64,000 bases of DNA from Doris montereyensis (Eukaryota; Mollusca; Gastropoda; Nudibranchia; Dorididae). The stretch is from the NCBI GenBank assembly GCA_037039925.1, contig JAXRKP010000467.1, positions 164,501-228,500 on the forward strand, given 5' to 3'. A program made the translations under genes and the position numbers. A model generated the notes under the pieces. The model searched no databases and was not told the DNA's origin. It was given only the letters and a program-made list of their open reading frames with translations. Of this stretch, positions 40,501 to 51,958 are shown piece after piece. Position 1 is the first letter of the stretch; every line of letters begins with the position of its first letter.

Positions 40501-42607
40501 AGTTTTAGTTTAAGGCGTCCTACTGAATTTTCACTTTTTCCCCTAATGCATTTTTGAATAATTTTTTCCTGCCAATGTGTTGCTTACATCTAAGTTACTA
40601 TGTAAATGTAAAAATGTTTGGGAAAAATTATTCGGTTGCTATGGTAACGGCGGCCATGTTGAATTTTGATGCCGAAATTTAAAATCTTAAAATCTCAAAA
40701 AGTATATGGGCTAGCAATGAAATTCTTTTTCAGACATATTCTTTAAACCCTTAAATAAGGAGTAAGACATAATTTAATTTATCTCAGCTGTTTTTAAATG
40801 TGCTTAAAAAAATCAGTATTTTATTAAAAAATAACTATTGATAAGTTTTGTAATATTTTGATTTTATAGGTGCACAAAAGATACGAAAATCAAAATAAAC
40901 CAGTGAAAATCTCTAGTTCCCAATAACAAATACTAGTCTAGCTGTGTACCAAATTTCAACACTCTGGCATGAATACTTTCTGAGATTTTAAGATTTTAAA
41001 AACGTTGTATGCTAGAAATCACATCTTTTGAGAAAAACGGGTTTGAAAATTCAACTTTCTTCAGAATGATACAGCCATATTAAAATTGGCCATAGAATTA
41101 GTACCTTTTCAGGCTTTATATAAAAAAATCAACTGATGTACTCGATTCTAAAGATGTTGAAGTAGCATTCTAGAGTGGATTTGGAAAATGGGTATTATGA
41201 GCCCAAGACTCTACTAAACGCTGTTACAGCTCACCCGGACACCCCTTAAAACTAGTAAAAAAACCAACTTCTGCAGGTAGATTATTGATTAAGAGATTTA
41301 AAAACTATGATTTTTTTAAAAGAAGGACAAATCCTTTTTGGTGGTTCTCTTTGTTTTAAGGTGACAATTTGAAGAGTTGCTGTATATTGTAAATATATAG
41401 AATTTACTTCTTCTCATCAGGCCACAAGCTTATGCCAGACTTCTTCTTAGATGTGGAACCTGAAAACTGAAAGAACATTTGGCTGAGTCAAAAACTTCTG
41501 GAAGTGGAGCTATTTTCCGGAGGTGTAGCCTCTACTTTCAATGCGATGGGAGGTATGCTAAATGAAAAGCTGGTTAAGGACATGGGTGCCAGCTATCAGT
41601 TTGAATTGACAGGTATGTATCCTTGTTGCAGTGTGATTTAAGATTGTTTTCACCCGAAAGAATGTATCAATGCTTAACCATGCAGTATTTTTTACTTGAA
41701 TGCCCGGTGGGAAGGAAGCAGACAGAATAGGAATTTAGCTGAAGAAGGCATACAATACAGCCGAGATCCAGCTTCTAACCACTCGGTTACCTAGGAATGT
41801 TGCGTGACTAACTGTTTTGAAGATTCTTGGCAGGTTTAAAAGATCATTGAATCACTGTCAACTAGTCTGAGCCTCTCTTGCTACATAGATTGATAACAGG
41901 TTGTAAGGCTAGTCAATTTATGCCTTGAATACAAATCACTCATTGATAAGTGTGTGACAGGGGATGAGGCTTCAGTGATGTAGGCTTTTTTGCTAAAATT
42001 TGTGTGTTTTCTGAGAACAAAGATAGCAACAGACACATTTTTTTATGTAGTCAGCAGGTATTTATGTGAATAATACGAAGGAGCCACAGTGGAGTGAAGT
42101 CAAGGCGAAATAAAATATCTTATTGTCATATTTCACCAGGTATTTATGTGGTAACTACTGTATATGTTTTTGAGATATATCTGTATATGGCCTCTCCTGT
42201 GGTTTAGATACAATAGTCTCCACTAAAATGCCCAGACCACGGGTGGCAAAATATCATGCATTTTGGCAAAGATGCACTTTGACGTAATCAATGGCCATAA
42301 CCCATTATTTACATTGCCATTCTTGTTTGGAAATAAAAGATAAACAAAATAAATTTTTTCTTTTAGGTGATGAGGAAGGCATATGGCACATTGATTTGAA
42401 GTCTGGGTCAGGATCTATTGGCTCAGGGGCCCTGGAGGATGCAGATTGTCGAATGATTTTGGACAGCAAGCTGTTCATTGATATGTTCCAAGGAAAGGCA
42501 AGCGCTACAAGCTCCTTTTGACTGGCAAATTAAAGATCAAGGGAGACATGAAATCAGCCATGAAATTAGAGCAACTGATGGGCAAAATGAACAAAGCTAA
42601 ACTGTAA
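33692..42607 (+). CDS. HSDL2: HSDL2, SDR-SCP2 fusion protein of peroxisomes (eight coding exons)
   Basis: Hydroxysteroid dehydrogenase-like protein 2, a short-chain dehydrogenase with a C-terminal SCP2 lipid-binding domain; the physiological substrate is unsettled. Exons: 33692-33708 (MAANTG), 34911-35073, 35486-35699, 36414-36517, 38095-38196, 39198-39401, 41421-41612, 42367-42607. SDR signatures are the NAD(P)-binding TGASRGIG (exon 2), NNASAIS (exon 3), the serine-containing NISPPLN (exon 4) and catalytic YTMAK (exon 5), then VNALWPRTA across exons 5-6 and SFTGNF (exon 6). The SCP2 domain covers exons 7-8: STFNAMGGMLNEKL, GIWHIDLKSGSG, then LKIKGDMKSAMKLEQLM. It ends KAKL, a PTS1. Frame breaks occur at the exon 3 acceptor (phase one base short), in exon 7 (in-frame TGA at 41468, out of frame until about 41525) and in exon 8 (TTTT at 42516, one T short). 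Splice sites are otherwise sound. It is divergent from the thiolase gene. Confidence 0.92.
34151..34565. repeat. 207-bp tandem duplication in HSDL2 intron 1
   Basis: TGGGAAGGGCGGAGTTGG starts at 34151 and again at 34358. The two units are almost identical. The end of the unit (GGACAAATCTAG ... GATAGAGCAATTCATTCCT) also resembles the interior of the TTAA element at 27540-27600. Confidence 0.9.
36715..36880. mobile_element. Tigger/pogo-like element end
   Basis: After a TA, CAGTCGACTCCGGTTTATTG and repeated TAATCGCAA words (36744, 36833) form a pogo-type terminus. The matching right end was not found, so this may be a solo or decayed end. Confidence 0.45.
36977..37378. repeat. 230-bp tandem duplication in an HSDL2 intron
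   Basis: GACAATARAAGACGCGATC starts at 36982 and 37212. Both units continue with GACGGAGATGGCTGACTC and AATCATTAAGCCTTTCCCC, diverged by about a tenth. Confidence 0.85.
37470..37612 (-). repeat. Inverted copy of the 14440-14585 repeat, with A30 run
   Basis: On the minus strand: CATAGACTACCCAAGGTC, GATTATGGCGT, then a homopolymer of 30 T (37530-37501) and CAGTGTTCATAAGAGAT. Confidence 0.75.
38655..38932 (-). repeat. tRNA-derived SINE, near full length
   Basis: Minus-strand head with A box TGGCCGGGTGG (38916-38906) and B box GGTTCAAAGCC (38873-38863), then a body with CCCAGGTGCAAATGGGTAC and a 3' part CTATAGAAACCGGGAT. A run of 28 T follows the 3' end. The same body is at 43918-44135 and 2700-2862. 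Confidence 0.82.
40510..41249. mobile_element. TTAA-flanked element with RFX-YY1-like core (copy 3)
   Basis: Ends TTAAGGCGTCC (40510) and, read inward from the right, TTAAGGGGTGTCC (41249): imperfect inverted repeats with TTAA at the edges. The core at 40635-40664 reads GTTGCTATGGTAAC then GGCGGCCATGTTG. No ORF. It lies in the HSDL2 intron before exon 7. Confidence 0.65.
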
Positions 42608-43917
42608 TGATGAAGTGTGATCATGAATGATGAGTCATGTTGTGACATTTGGCAATTACAGGAAATGCTGTAAGGACAAAGGAGATTATAATTATAGTAA
42701 ATAAAAAGAAAGACCAGGAGATTATAATAAATGCATAAGGTTTATAAAAACCAAGATTACAGTAAAATAAGGCCTGTAAAGACTAAGAAAATTATCTCTT
42801 CGCATCCTAAATAGGTGGTTATAAAGGCAACCCCGAATTTAGTCCAAAATAACAAGTTTAATTTTTCTTTATATCTGTCTTATTTATTATTTGATGTTAA
42901 TGAAATTTCAGTACAATGTATATTATTGTAAAGGAGTTTGTGCATCATTGAAGTCATGATATAGATGTGAGTTTGTGCATCATTGAAGTCATGATATAGA
43001 TGTAAGTCCACTCCAACATCTCTGTTTCACTGTTTGTATAAATGTCTGGCTTCATGCACTGAGGGCGTATAAGCGGGAGAAAAAATATTACAAGAAGAGA
43101 GAAATGGGTGTTGTTTGTTGTTGTCTATAAAATCATAGTTTCACCCAAGATTGACCGTATGATGTAATGGATTGTTGATGTGATTTTCTCAATAGCCTAC
43201 TTGTTACATATGCCAGACGTAAATGTAGTCATTGTACCTGCTTGGATAGTACATTAAAGTCCTAAAATGAATGATGGTGAGATCAGTGGTAGAGCAGCAG
43301 CACTGATTTCTATAATTTCAATGGTATAGGATGTTAAGGATTATATGAAGGCTAGTTACGGAGATTACGCTTCATTTTGTTACATTCTATCAGTGGAACT
43401 TCATTGTCAAGAAGAGTCAATCTTTAAAAATGAAATCAACTTATCTGTTTTACTTTACTTTTTGATAATAAATTTTCTACATTGTTAAAAATATGCTTTA
43501 TTCCTCTTTCCAAAGAAATAAAAACTCTCTATATTTTTGTTTCTATTTCTCTGTTAAGTAGCTCTGTTTTACATGTTTTTTACACCCAAATGTCATTCTT
43601 GAAACGAATAGTGTAAATGGTGTGATAAACTTTATCATTTAAGATGCTCAATCTATATTTGCATATTTGAGAATTCTCAAGAGACACTTAATTCCTAAGA
43701 ACTATCTTGTTGAAATAACGTAAACCGCAGTTTTCCAGGAAGGTCAAACATTTTATATGACAAGATTATTTGAACTGCATGCGATGTCATTAAAATATGA
43801 AATTTTACAATTGTTGAGTTTTTGCCTGACTTGTGTGTTTTACTGATAATAAGAGCCGAGTCATAGTTCAAGAATGGAAAATATTTATGATTTAGTCAAC
43901 ATCATCTGCTGTTAAAT
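42608..43917. other. HSDL2 3' UTR and downstream flank
   Basis: A 38-bp word (GAGTTTGTGCATCATTGAAG...) is duplicated at about 42935 and 42970. Candidate polyadenylation signals AATAAA are near 43471 and 43516. No further gene was seen. Confidence 0.5.
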
Positions 43918-44135
43918 GAAACGTTTGAACCTAGCAAAGTGAGGTCTGACGTCATGTTCCTTGAGAAAGACACTTACTCAGGTGAAAATAGGTGCAGGTA
44001 CTAGCTTGGGAGTAAAAACCTGCTTCAGACTAGCATCATGTCCAGGAGATGATTATTATTATGTGTTCCGCTTCAAGCTATAGAAACCGGGATAAGTCCC
44101 AGCTCTATGGGCCACAATGCCCTTGGAGGAACGTT
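43918..44135 (+). repeat. SINE copy, 5' part worn
   Basis: GAACCTAGCAAAG, TTGAGAAAGACACTTA, GCAGGTACTAGCTTGGGAGT and CTATAGAAACCGGGAT match the SINE at 38655-38932 in order. Confidence 0.75.
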
Positions 44136-44704
44136 ACTTTACTGCTTTGATTTGGGTGTGATGTATCTCCTGGTTGGTAGGTAAAAAATGCAAACTGGAC
44201 ATGTCTTTTGAGTGGGGGGTTGGGGTATGTTGCTGGTAGGTCCTAATTCTTTCCTTTCCCTCTTGCACTTATCTTTCATCTTGCTGTTTCCCTTTAATTT
44301 ACTTTGAGACCACTGTATATGGTGGATGGGGTAAACTTTAATGAAACACACAAACAAAAGAACATGCCATTTGAAACAAAATGCACTGAAACATCATACA
44401 GTTATCTTCCTTGGTACCCTGTCTCTTAAAGCTACTAGCTCACAATACTCATTGACTTTAAGATTCAGGTTATCTTTGCTTGTTACCAAACTAATTTTGT
44501 CGGGCTCTTGTCAGGGTGGTGGCACAGGGTTGGGCAGATGGCGCTCAACGTTTGGGGGAGTTTGGAGAATCTATGCGAAATCAAGGGAAGCCAGAGGAAA
44601 ATTGTTAACGGCAGAGTTCACACTGAAAGGTTTGCATTTTTCACTCTTATCTGACAACCCCTTCCAACTGAATGATTCTTCTGTCCCTTCCACAAAATTA
44701 ATCG

Positions 44705-45715
44705 TTTGAGGACTCCACCTTAGTGTTGACAATGATGTAATCGTTGGAGGACTCCCCCTTAGTGTTGACAATGATATAATTGTTGGAAGACTCCCCCTTA
44801 GTGTTGACAATGATATAATTGTTGGAGGACTCCACCTTAGTGTTGACAATGATATAATTGTTGGAGGACTCCCCCTTAGTGTTGATAATGATATAATTGT
44901 TGGAGGATAGTGTTGACAATGATATAATTGTTGGAGGACTCCCCCTTAGTGTTGACAATGATATAATTGTTGGAGGACTCCCCCTTAGTGTTGACAATGA
45001 TATAATTGTTGAGGACCCTTAGTGTTGACAATGATATAATTGTTGGAGGACTCCCCTTAGTGTTGACAATGATATAATTGTTGGAGGACTCCCCCTTAGT
45101 GTTGACAATGATATAATTGTTGGAGGACTCCCCTTAGTGTTGACAATGATATAATTGTTGGAGGACTCCCCCTTAGTGTTGACAATGATATAATTGTTGG
45201 AGGACTCCCCCTTAGTGTTGACAATGATATAATTGTTGGAGGACTCCCCCTTAGTGTTGACAATGATATAATTGTTGGAGGACTCCCCTTAGTGTTGACA
45301 ATGATATAATTGTTGGAGGACTCCCCTTAGTGTTGACAATGATATAATTGTTGGAGGACTCCCCTTAGTGTTGACAATGATATAATTGGAGGACTCCCCC
45401 TTAGTGTTGACAATGATATAATTGTTGGAGGACTCCCCTTAGTGTTGACAATGATATAATTGTTGGAGTGTTGGACTCCCCTTAGTGTTGACAATGATAT
45501 AATTGTTGGAGGACTTGGAGGACCCCTTAGTGTTGACAATGATATAATTGTTGGAGGACTCCCCCTTAGTGTTGACAATGATATAATCGTTGGAGGACTT
45601 AGTGTTGACAATGATATAATTGTTGGAGGACTCCCCTTAGTGTTGACAATGACATAATTGTTGTACTCTTAGTGTTGACAATGACCTTAGTGTTGACAAT
45701 GATATATAATTGTTG
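44705..45715. repeat. Minisatellite of 38-39-bp units, ~27 copies
   Basis: The unit contains CCTTAGTGTTGACAATGATA followed by TAATTGTTGGAGGACTCCCC. Units with five C are 39 bp and those with four C are 38 bp, and a few are truncated. The repetitive open frames on both strands follow from the 39-bp period and are not genes. Confidence 0.97.
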
Positions 45716-46394
45716 AAAATTTGGAAACAATAGGAGTCGGACTCCTTTCCCCACTCAAATATGAATGTTGTAGAAGTGAGGTCGGAGGTTTGACCCCATA
45801 TAAGACAGGTTGACGATGTATGTATATTGAGTTACCATCGACTAATTTACCTTCAACTTTTATACTTGGTAATTGGTGGCGTCTCTCTATTATAGGAACA
45901 ATTAAGATCGAAAAAGAACACACCAAATGAAAAGAGAAGCGACGAAGGTAAAAAGGATAGAAAGAAGGATGGAACAAAGGGAGGAGGTGAAAATTTAATA
46001 TCCTACATCCAAGCAGTCCTCTCAATTAACAATGCGAGTGATGACAATATCATGAATGAACAGACGGAGAACATGGAGGAGAGGGAGTGAAGAGGAAAAT
46101 GGTGTTGACTGCTATGACATGAGTCAAAAGGGAAGAACACGCCAGCCACGTATCGTGAGTAACACAGAGTCCTGTCAAAAGAGGACGGAAGAGGACAGTC
46201 TCTCCTAACAGACAAGAAAAAAGAGTGCCGAGTGTAGCAACAAGGTACGCTTCTAGTCCCCCTCCTTCCCAAACTCAATCAGTCGAATCGACACAAAATA
46301 GCGCCAATACCGATAACCACTAGCACTGAATGAATGAATTGTAACTTTTTCCTTACGACTGGGACCGGATTTGGACAGACTTACTGATTAACGT

Positions 46395-46545
46395 TCATGG
46401 CTGGGTTAAAAATTTTGTCTCTAAACTGTAGAGCCTAAATAACAATAAAAAGTGGAAAAGTATTTTTTAACATTTGTAGTAAATATGACATTGTTTGTTT
46501 ACAAAAAGGTCATGTAACCTATTGCCATCCAGAGTCCATCTTTTA
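46395..46545 (+). pseudogene. Tx1/L1-like ORF2 endonuclease start, fragment
   Basis: Reads MAGLKILSLNCRA, stop, then KVFFNICSKYDIVCLQKGH, which matches the first residues of the apurinic endonuclease domain of Tx1/L1-type elements (LNCRG ... YDIxxLQETH). One stop codon and abrupt loss of similarity mark it as a relic. The preceding 45.9-46.3 kb may be remains of its ORF1. Confidence 0.55.
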
Positions 46546-46969
46546 GATAAGACTAGAAACAAACAACCCTTTATGTTTTGGTCTGAAAGATCTCGTGGCA
46601 GGTGAGCTACTAATCTGTGCATCTAACTCGATGTGTACTGACTTTAATATAACCACTTACGCACTTGGCTATTTTGTCCATTCCTTCTTCCCCTCCTCTC
46701 TCTCTCTTTCTCCCTATCTCTATCTATCTAAGGGACTCTCTCTCTCTCTGTCTCCCCATCTTTATGTTTTCCTCTGTCTCAGTATCTTTCCATGTCAGTC
46801 CAGCGTCATTTTCAGATGAACCGGTATTGAATTTTAATGCACCATCCCTTTAATCTTCATATAGTAGGAGAATCAATTACATGTTAATAATTGAGTTATT
46901 AATGGTATGCCTGTTATGATGATACAAGTACGCATATTGTTGATAATGTAATTTCATATTGTAAGGAAG

Positions 46970-47430
46970 CTATCACCCGGACTGTCTCATAATGAACAAT
47001 TTTGGAGATCCAGCCCTGCCTCTCCTCTGTCGCGGTGGTCCACTAAGAGCTGGTGGACATTCGCGTGGGGGAGTTCTCAAGTTGGGGGACATACGCGGGA
47101 TGTAGCTTACTTGTTACTTTCCAAAATTGGCTTGTATAATAGGTCGTGTCTGCATTTACGCCTCCTTGACACTATTGATTGTACAAATATGAATATCAAA
47201 AGTCACTCTAGATGGCAAGGGGTCATTGCCCGGACTGTCTCTCAATGAAAGATTGGAGGTCTAGCCCCGCCTCCCCTTCGGCGCGGATATCCACTAAGAA
47301 CTGGTGGACACTCGCGTTGCGGGATGTGGCTTGCTTATTAATATTATTTCCCAAACAAGTTTTTCAATAATTGTCACGACCATGTGCGTGGATACATAAT
47401 GTGTAGTATGTCTGCCTGCCTGTACGTATG
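46970..47430. repeat. Diverged direct repeat, ~240-bp spacing
   Basis: CCCGGACTGTCTC, a C-rich SCGCGG patch, CCACTAAGARCTGGTGGACA and GCGGGATGT occur first at 46977-47105 and again at 47229-47330. Confidence 0.65.
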
Positions 47431-48699
47431 CCTCCTTGTTATTTATTAACTCCATCAACTATTCTCACCATATATATACATGTAATTACAAATTGACATG
47501 TACTGGCGCTTCCTTTTCTGATAAGTTATCACCTAAATGATCTTCCAATTCAAATCTTTCGAGTCAGATAGCAATAGACCTCATACTAACAAAATGCCAC
47601 TTAGTAAGACCATGTGCAAAATTTTGGATGGTGGCAAAGGACACTCCATTAGGGAGTGGGACAGTGGGTGGCCTCCTGGACTCTGGATGACAATAGGTTG
47701 TGGCTCAACCTCGCATAGCTGGAGTCGAGACATTCCAACATCCACGGGAGCAGGGACATTAGGACTAATGCTAATAAATCTAGAGTTGACATAACCACCA
47801 GTTTTTAACGTTCAACCATATTCATGAAGAAACACGCAATCACAAACATAGCATGAAACAAGATATCGAGATAATGTAGCTCGACAATCATAACTGAATT
47901 TTGTATTTAAAATTTTAAAAAATTAATTATTTACATTATATATTTATTTACTTATCTATTGTTTAATTTTTATTTTCTGTTTCTTTATTTTTGTATGTAT
48001 ATTATTTTTTACTTATTTATTGGTTATTTTTAAAATTTTATTTTATTTATAATTAGGCTACTTACCCTAAAGATTTAACAATTTAACAGATTTCCTTTTT
48101 CTTTTAAAACATGCGTAACTAACATAATATATTTCCTTATATGCACAAAGTATTTATACTAAACCAACAAGGGTCACTTAGTTAGGGAGGCTGGGAAAAA
48201 CAACCAAAAGTAAAAACAAACAAAAAACAACTAAATGCTCGACAAGAAAAATGACCTAACAGATCATAAAAAAAATACACTAACGTACTTGCCAATGAAA
48301 TTGGATCACAAATCAGAGATGACGGTGAAAAATGTGTATCTTGTAGTAGTAAGGTTGCCTACAGCCTGTATGAGAGCTCAGCAATCATGCTTTCCTCAAT
48401 TTGTCTTCACATTTCGTATTGGGCAAAAATCCTCAGATCATCTTCATGGGCAAAAAATAAATAAAAATTTTTTTATTGCCCATATCCCCGCAAAAGTGTA
48501 GACTCACTGACCTTACATCAGGGATGTTATTGAAAGTCCTCAACTCCCTGAGGAACATAAAGTACAACACTGTGTCAGGTGATTCGTAGTAACACCATGA
48601 GAAGATACTTTTCTGCCTATCTAGCTAGTCATTCATACCTGAGTTGAGTGAGAAAAGCAGAGTGAAATACCTCATCTGAGAGTACAACATCGTGAAATA

Positions 48700-49150
48700 T
48701 CAGGGGACAAGTTAGTCCAGGGGAAAGGTGTCTGCCTATCAGAAAAAAGGTTGTTGACTCATGTGCGGACAAGTTGAAAAGTGTACTCAAGTTTTTTGGT
48801 AAGATTCACCCCCCCCTGTCGAGGTAGATGGATCGACACCTAGTCTCATCAGAGACAGACAATAAAAGAAGGATCCATGTACAAATCACAACACTGTGCA
48901 GGTAAGAGATCCCTTGGCTATTTACAAGGCAAAATCTATGCTCCAGATGTAAGGTGTCTGTCTCTCAACCAAAAGGTCATAGATTCGTGCCAAACAATAT
49001 GACAAACTTTCTCAAGTTCTTTCAAGCAAAACCCTCCATAACTTTGTCCAGGTAGGTGGATCGACACTTAGTCCCATATGAGACGGATGATGAAAAGGAA
49101 GTGCCATATTATGCAGATAACAACATTCTATAAATGTTAAAGATCCCTTG
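48700..49150 (+). repeat. Two tandem tRNA-derived SINEs
   Basis: Each copy has AAGGTGTCTGYCTMTC, a B-box-like AAAAGGT..AGATTCGTGCC, then AGGTAGRTGGATCGACAC, CTTAGTC.CAT..GAGAC and GATCCCTTG. The first spans about 48710-48920 and the second about 48950-49150. Confidence 0.7.
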
Positions 49151-49178
49151 ATGGTTTACTGTTTATGGGGTAGTCGGC

Positions 49179-49322
49179 AGAATTAAAAATCTGCCCAAAA
49201 CACCCCGAGATCACCTTAGTTGTGAGAATTAAAAATCTGCCCAAAACACCCCGAGATCATCTTAGTTGTGAGAATTAAAAATCTGCCCAAAATACCCCGA
49301 GATCACCTTTTAGTTGTGGATG
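49179..49322. repeat. 46-bp tandem repeat, three copies
   Basis: AGAATTAAAAATCTGCCCAA recurs at 49179, 49225 and 49271. It follows directly on the second SINE copy and may be its expanded tail. Confidence 0.9.
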
Positions 49323-49479
49323 AAAATGAAATCAAAATCTGTGCCACGTCCCATCCCATGTGCATGTAAATAAATCATGAAAACAAATATAAAAAGAAGA
49401 TACACAAACAAAACAAGATAACAAAAAGATAAGAAAGAGGGAATAGTTTATTTCAACGACTGTCATTCCTATTTCATGT

Positions 49480-49805
49480 ACTAATACTATCATTTTACTA
49501 TTTGCACCACCATTACTATACCAGTACTGAGACAAACAGTGAGGTAAGGGGCATGTCGATAATGAAGGAAATGACATCAAATAATATTAATTAAAGCCCC
49601 ATAGGAACAAAGACAAGACAAACACAATGGGGAATAAGGAGCATACATGTAGTTAGCTGGGTTGGTAGCACACTTTTTTTTTCATGGTGAGGCAATGGGT
49701 ACCAATGCAGAGATTGAGGTTGAATCCCCATTGTGGCCAAGATTTGTTCAATCTATTCTTTGTATTTATCTCGTCTTTGTTCCTATGAGATTTAATGTTA
49801 TTTAA
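49480..49805. repeat. Composite SINE: inverted tail joined to forward head
   Basis: 49480-49620 is an inverted SINE body (AGGAACAAAGACAAGACAAAC is the reverse complement of the tail word). It is followed at 49650 by a forward tRNA-like head (TTAGCTGGGTTGGTAGCACAC) and body ending GTCTTTGTTCCTATGAG. The same layout occurs at 59302-59540. Confidence 0.7.
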
Positions 49806-50109
49806 ATGTCATTTAAATCTATACCAGTACTATTGCTATCAACCTATATTATTATGGCTACCGCAATGGTGATAATTCTTCTTCTTTTTTATTTACTACT
49901 ACTACTACTAGTAAAAGACGATATTACATGTAATTAATATTGGAAATGTGGAACTTTTAATTGAAATTTAGATAGTGGTAAATATACAGCTGGTCATTTT
50001 ACGGTAGCCTCTGCAGTTTGTTGCTTTTCTATTCATCATTGCTTTTCTTTTTTCTTTCTGTTTTCCTTGGTTGGTTAATTTCATTAGAGAAAAACAAAAC
50101 AAAACAATA

Positions 50110-50185
50110 ATAATTTATAATGATACATTCATTTATATAGCGCATTGTGTGTCGAAACCTCAAGGCGCTTTACAATTCAACTCTC
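50110..50185 (-). mobile_element. 3' tail of a CR1/L2-type LINE
   Basis: The minus strand reads AAGCGCCTTGAGG ... AATGCGCTATATAAATGAAT, the conserved 3' hairpin region of CR1/L2 elements. No coding part remains. Confidence 0.6.
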
Positions 50186-50309
50186 ACCTGAACACTAGTC
50201 AATGTTCATTACAAATTTAAACATTTCACAAGCATTAAAATTATACAACATGATACATGTAAATAGCGTTAATTGTAAAAACATGGTCAATGACGAGCAG
50301 TTCTTGTTA

Positions 50310-50815
50310 CAGTGCAATCCCCCGATAACGACATCTCCGAATAACGACAATCCCCCGACAGCGACATGGATCCCTGGTCCCGTTTTTTTTTTGCTATATA
50401 TAATTAGTAAAAAAACCCTCCGAATAGCGACGTGAAACCTCCCAATAACGACATAAGTCTAGCCGTAAACACTACATTTGACATGAAAATTTGATCAACA
50501 TTGACAAAATTGAGACGTATTCTTAGCAATGAAAACACTTCTTTTTCGGCCAATGACAACGTGTGAGATTATTTCTCCATTTCTGAGGGTACCAAGACCG
50601 TGACAACCAGCTAGTAAACCCATCTGCTGGCTCTACCAACCCCACCTCCAACACACCGGCCCTTTGCAGGGCCCCACCACATCTTCCCAATTGACTAGCC
50701 TCACTCGTAACGTCCGCTTTCGCCGCCATTTTGAAAAATTCTGAATAACGACATCCCCTGATAACGACATAATTTGTTCGGTCCCGAGCGATGTCGTTAT
50801 CGGGGGATTGCACTG
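50310..50815. mobile_element. TA-flanked MITE with perfect 25-bp inverted ends
   Basis: Left end CAGTGCAATCCCCCGATAAC (50310) and right end GTTATCGGGGGATTGCACTG (50815) are perfect for 25 bp, flanked by TA. Sub-terminal ATAACGACAT words are repeated at both ends, as in Tigger/pogo-type elements. At 506 bp with no transposase it is non-autonomous. A YY1-like CCGCCATTTTG is at 50723. Confidence 0.85.
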
Positions 50816-51377
50816 TATGTCATTAGTGTTGCATTGCAAAATTGTTCAAACAATCAAATGAAACCAAGCAAATGAAGCTATCTGTCCTCCAAAATCCATA
50901 GTCTCAGAGAAATATCAACTTAAGAACAAAAGCAGTAAGGTAATTTAAGTTTAATAATAATAAAATAATTACATGTACCCTGTTTGAATACAAATACAAG
51001 GTATGAATATATGTACTTAATATGATTTCTTTTTTAAGGAAAAGCTTTCAAACCAAGGCACATTGCTCTTAATTGTAAAAGAGGAGAACAAATTGATGGC
51101 TCAAACAATGGGTGCAGTGCACCAAAAGCTATGACATTCTATATAAAAACTTGCAAAATCATATAGGCCACAGTAAGATAAATTTCTTCTTTCTTCCTTA
51201 GGAACCTATGCATAGTAATACTGTCATTGTGTGATTAATTACTTGTTTTGGAATGTTTAAGTAAGAGAACGAGACTGCCTTGTGATTTGTGTAACACTCT
51301 GAATGCTGACTACATCAACCTATGCGACCATTCATTACCGTCAAGGTCATTAAAAACAATGCATGTCATCCCCGATT

Positions 51378-51500
51378 TAATACGAAGGAGCCACAGTGGA
51401 GTGAAGTCAAAGGCGAAATATGACAATAAGTGACAACTCCTCTAATAAAGACAGAACAAACACGTGACGTTTCGGGTATAACCCTTCGTCAGACAACAAA
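51378..51500 (+). repeat. Transposon-like fragment with a shared 40-bp word
   Basis: AATACGAAGGAGCCACAGTG plus GAGTGAAGTCAA recurs at 42073 in an HSDL2 intron. Here it is followed by GTGACGTTTCGGGTATAACC and CTTCGTCAGAC, a phrase of the kind seen in many animal mobile elements. The family was not determined. Confidence 0.45.
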
Positions 51501-51708
51501 CGAGAAATATCTAGAATCTAGATCTAAGTAATACCTCCGGCATCACACAATGTGATGTCAGAAGAAAAACATAAAGGAGAAAGAAAGAAAGAAAAAGACA
51601 GTGATGATAAGAAACGTAGCAGAGGGGTGTGAAGAATGAGCGAGAGTGGAAGGTTCAGATCTAGAATGAAATAACAATATGAAAATAAATAAGTAATAAA
51701 AGGTGAGA

Positions 51709-51958
<250 letters not shown>

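Noticed and set aside
44571..45657. Repetitive open frames such as MSTLRGSPPTIISL on the minus strand and DNDIIVGG on the plus strand
   Set aside because: The 39-bp repeat unit is a multiple of three, so frames stay open by chance, and 38-bp units break them. There is no start context or partner exon.
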